DNA of 7,044 nucleotides from Planctomycetota bacterium (GTDB taxonomy: Bacteria > Planctomycetota > Phycisphaerae > Sedimentisphaerales > Anaerobacaceae), in contig JAFNGF010000069.1 in NCBI GenBank assembly GCA_017885385.1, positions 5,637 through 12,680 of the forward strand, read 5' to 3'. Under the pieces are notes generated by a model. It did no database searches. It was not told where the DNA came from and saw only the letters and a list, made by a program, of their open reading frames with translations. The translations under genes and the position numbers were made by a program. This document shows, piece after piece, positions 6,253 to 7,044 of this stretch (position 1 is the first letter of the stretch; the number at the start of each line of letters is the position of its first letter).

Positions 6253-7044
6253 TCACTGGCTTAGTTTGTCTTGCGATTCGGCTGATTTCTGAGCCGCTTG
6301 TTTGGCAATATTTAGCAACACTCCAACCGCAGCGGCTGAGAGTAACATACTTGTTCCGCCAGCACTTACAAACGGAAGTGGTATGCCTTTTGTCGGCAGC
6401 ACAACCGTTACTACTCCGATGTTAAGCACCGCCTGAAGCGCGATCGTCAAAACGATACCGCCAGCTAAGAGTTGGCCGAACCGATCCCGGCTGCGCAAAA
6501 CGACCATAATGCCCAGAGCAACAAACGCAATGAATAATCCGATAACGGCTGCCGCGCCCACGAAGCCAAGCTCTTCGCCGATAATCGCAAATACAAAATC
6601 CGTAGTATCTTCCGGCAAATGGCCGTACTTGCAGATTCCTTCACCCAATCCCTTCCCCCACAGCCAGCCGGAACCCAGCGCAACCAATGATTGGTTCGCC
6701 TGATAACCTGCGGAATCCTCCCACTGCTCAGGCCTCAGAAAAGCAGCAATTCGCTGCATCCGGCTGGGCGAACTAATCAACAGTACAAAAAAGCCCGCCA
6801 TGCCGAACGGTACTGGAGTCAAAAGGTGCCACCATTTTGCGCCGGCGCCGGCCAAGATAAGAAAAGCCACAATTGCCATAAATGCCGCTGTGCCAAAGTC
6901 TTCGATGACAACCAGCCCCACCACCGTTGCGACCACAAGGCAAAGCGGGACAAACCGCTTCCAGTATAACCTGATGTCGGGCCCGAACTTATCGCAAAAG
7001 GCAGCTAAGAAAAAAACGGCGGCCCACTTTGCCTATTCAGAAGG
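6253..7044 (-). CDS. ftsW: FtsW-type SEDS peptidoglycan polymerase, N-terminus outside the window, in-frame TAG near the edge
   Basis: FtsW is a multi-pass membrane glycosyltransferase that polymerises lipid II at the division septum together with a class B penicillin-binding protein. Visible parts in order are PSE-stop-AKWAAVFFLAAF at the edge (7044 down to about 7000), a membrane segment followed by IEDFGTAAF (the family's PDLGT region), YQANQSLVALGSGWLWGKGL, LPEDTTDFVFAIIGEELGF, and LPTKGIPLPFVSAGGTSM. The Asp of TDF (codon 6600-6598) is the catalytic-type residue of SEDS polymerases. Homology clearly continues upstream of the first internal start (GTG at 6936) to the window edge, so that GTG is not the real start. 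About a third of the usual 360-420 residues lies beyond the window. A TAG at 7035-7033 interrupts the frame. Assignment to FtsW rather than RodA rests on the motifs and on nearby murG. The gene ends in TGA, 48 bp before the GH28 start. Confidence 0.88.
7033..7035 (-). other. In-frame TAG codon within the conserved PSE-x-AK motif of ftsW
   Basis: The minus strand reads CCT TCT GAA TAG GCA AAG TGG, which translates as P-S-E-stop-A-K-W. Homologues have PSELAK or PSEFAK here. A single T-to-A change turns TTG (Leu) into TAG. The frame is intact on both sides, so this is a substitution rather than a frameshift. It lies only 9 bases from the window edge, so a base-call error at a sequence end is the simplest explanation. 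Confidence 0.85.

Noticed and set aside
6253..6936. ftsW as a short complete gene starting at the GTG at 6936
   Set aside because: Family homology (PSE-x-AKW, AAVFFLAAF) continues upstream to the window edge, and no Shine-Dalgarno site precedes that GTG. It is an internal codon.

Overview
The window reads as a fragment of a Planctomycetota genome, most likely from the class Phycisphaerae. This is inferred from gene style rather than a marker gene. Two adjacent proteins begin with Tat-type leaders of the form (T)RRDFL(K/R) fused to sugar-catabolic domains (Gfo/Idh/MocA oxidoreductase and TIM barrel plus DUF6807), a pattern very common in that phylum. They sit beside peptidoglycan genes and a secreted GH28 protein. 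GC content is moderate by eye and the standard code is used (stops TGA, TAA and TAG are all seen).

All five genes lie on the minus strand, so transcription runs from the right edge to the left edge. In that order: (a) 7044-6253, the C-terminal two thirds of an FtsW-type SEDS peptidoglycan polymerase, cut by the window edge and carrying an in-frame TAG near that edge; (b) 6204-4651, a secreted GH28-type right-handed beta-helix protein with a GTG start; (c) 4595-3489, MurG, with a GTG start; (d) 3345-1537, a Tat-exported fusion of an AP-endonuclease-2-type TIM barrel and a DUF6807 ('PmoA') domain; (e) 1471-1, a Tat-exported Gfo/Idh/MocA oxidoreductase, complete except for its last residues. Gaps are 48, 55, 143 and 65 bp. 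I see no convincing rho-independent terminator in any of them. The longest gap (3346-3488) holds an AT-rich repeat that also reads as a sigma-70-like promoter facing genes d and e.

Functionally there are two themes. ftsW and murG are remnants of the dcw (division and cell wall) cluster: MurG makes lipid II and FtsW polymerises it at the septum. A polysaccharide-active GH28 gene has been inserted between them, and where murC and further dcw genes would usually follow, two carbohydrate-catabolic genes appear instead. Genes d and e form a plausible two-gene module. The Gfo/Idh protein would oxidise a sugar, and the TIM-barrel/DUF6807 protein would act on the oxidised product outside the cytoplasm. 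This resembles known oxidative (3-keto) glycoside-cleavage sets, but the substrate and chemistry are inference.

The rest of the window is explained by these genes. Long open frames on the plus strand (for example 164-1435 and 2665-3246) are antisense shadows. No RNA genes, CRISPR arrays, insertion sequences or attachment sites were seen.
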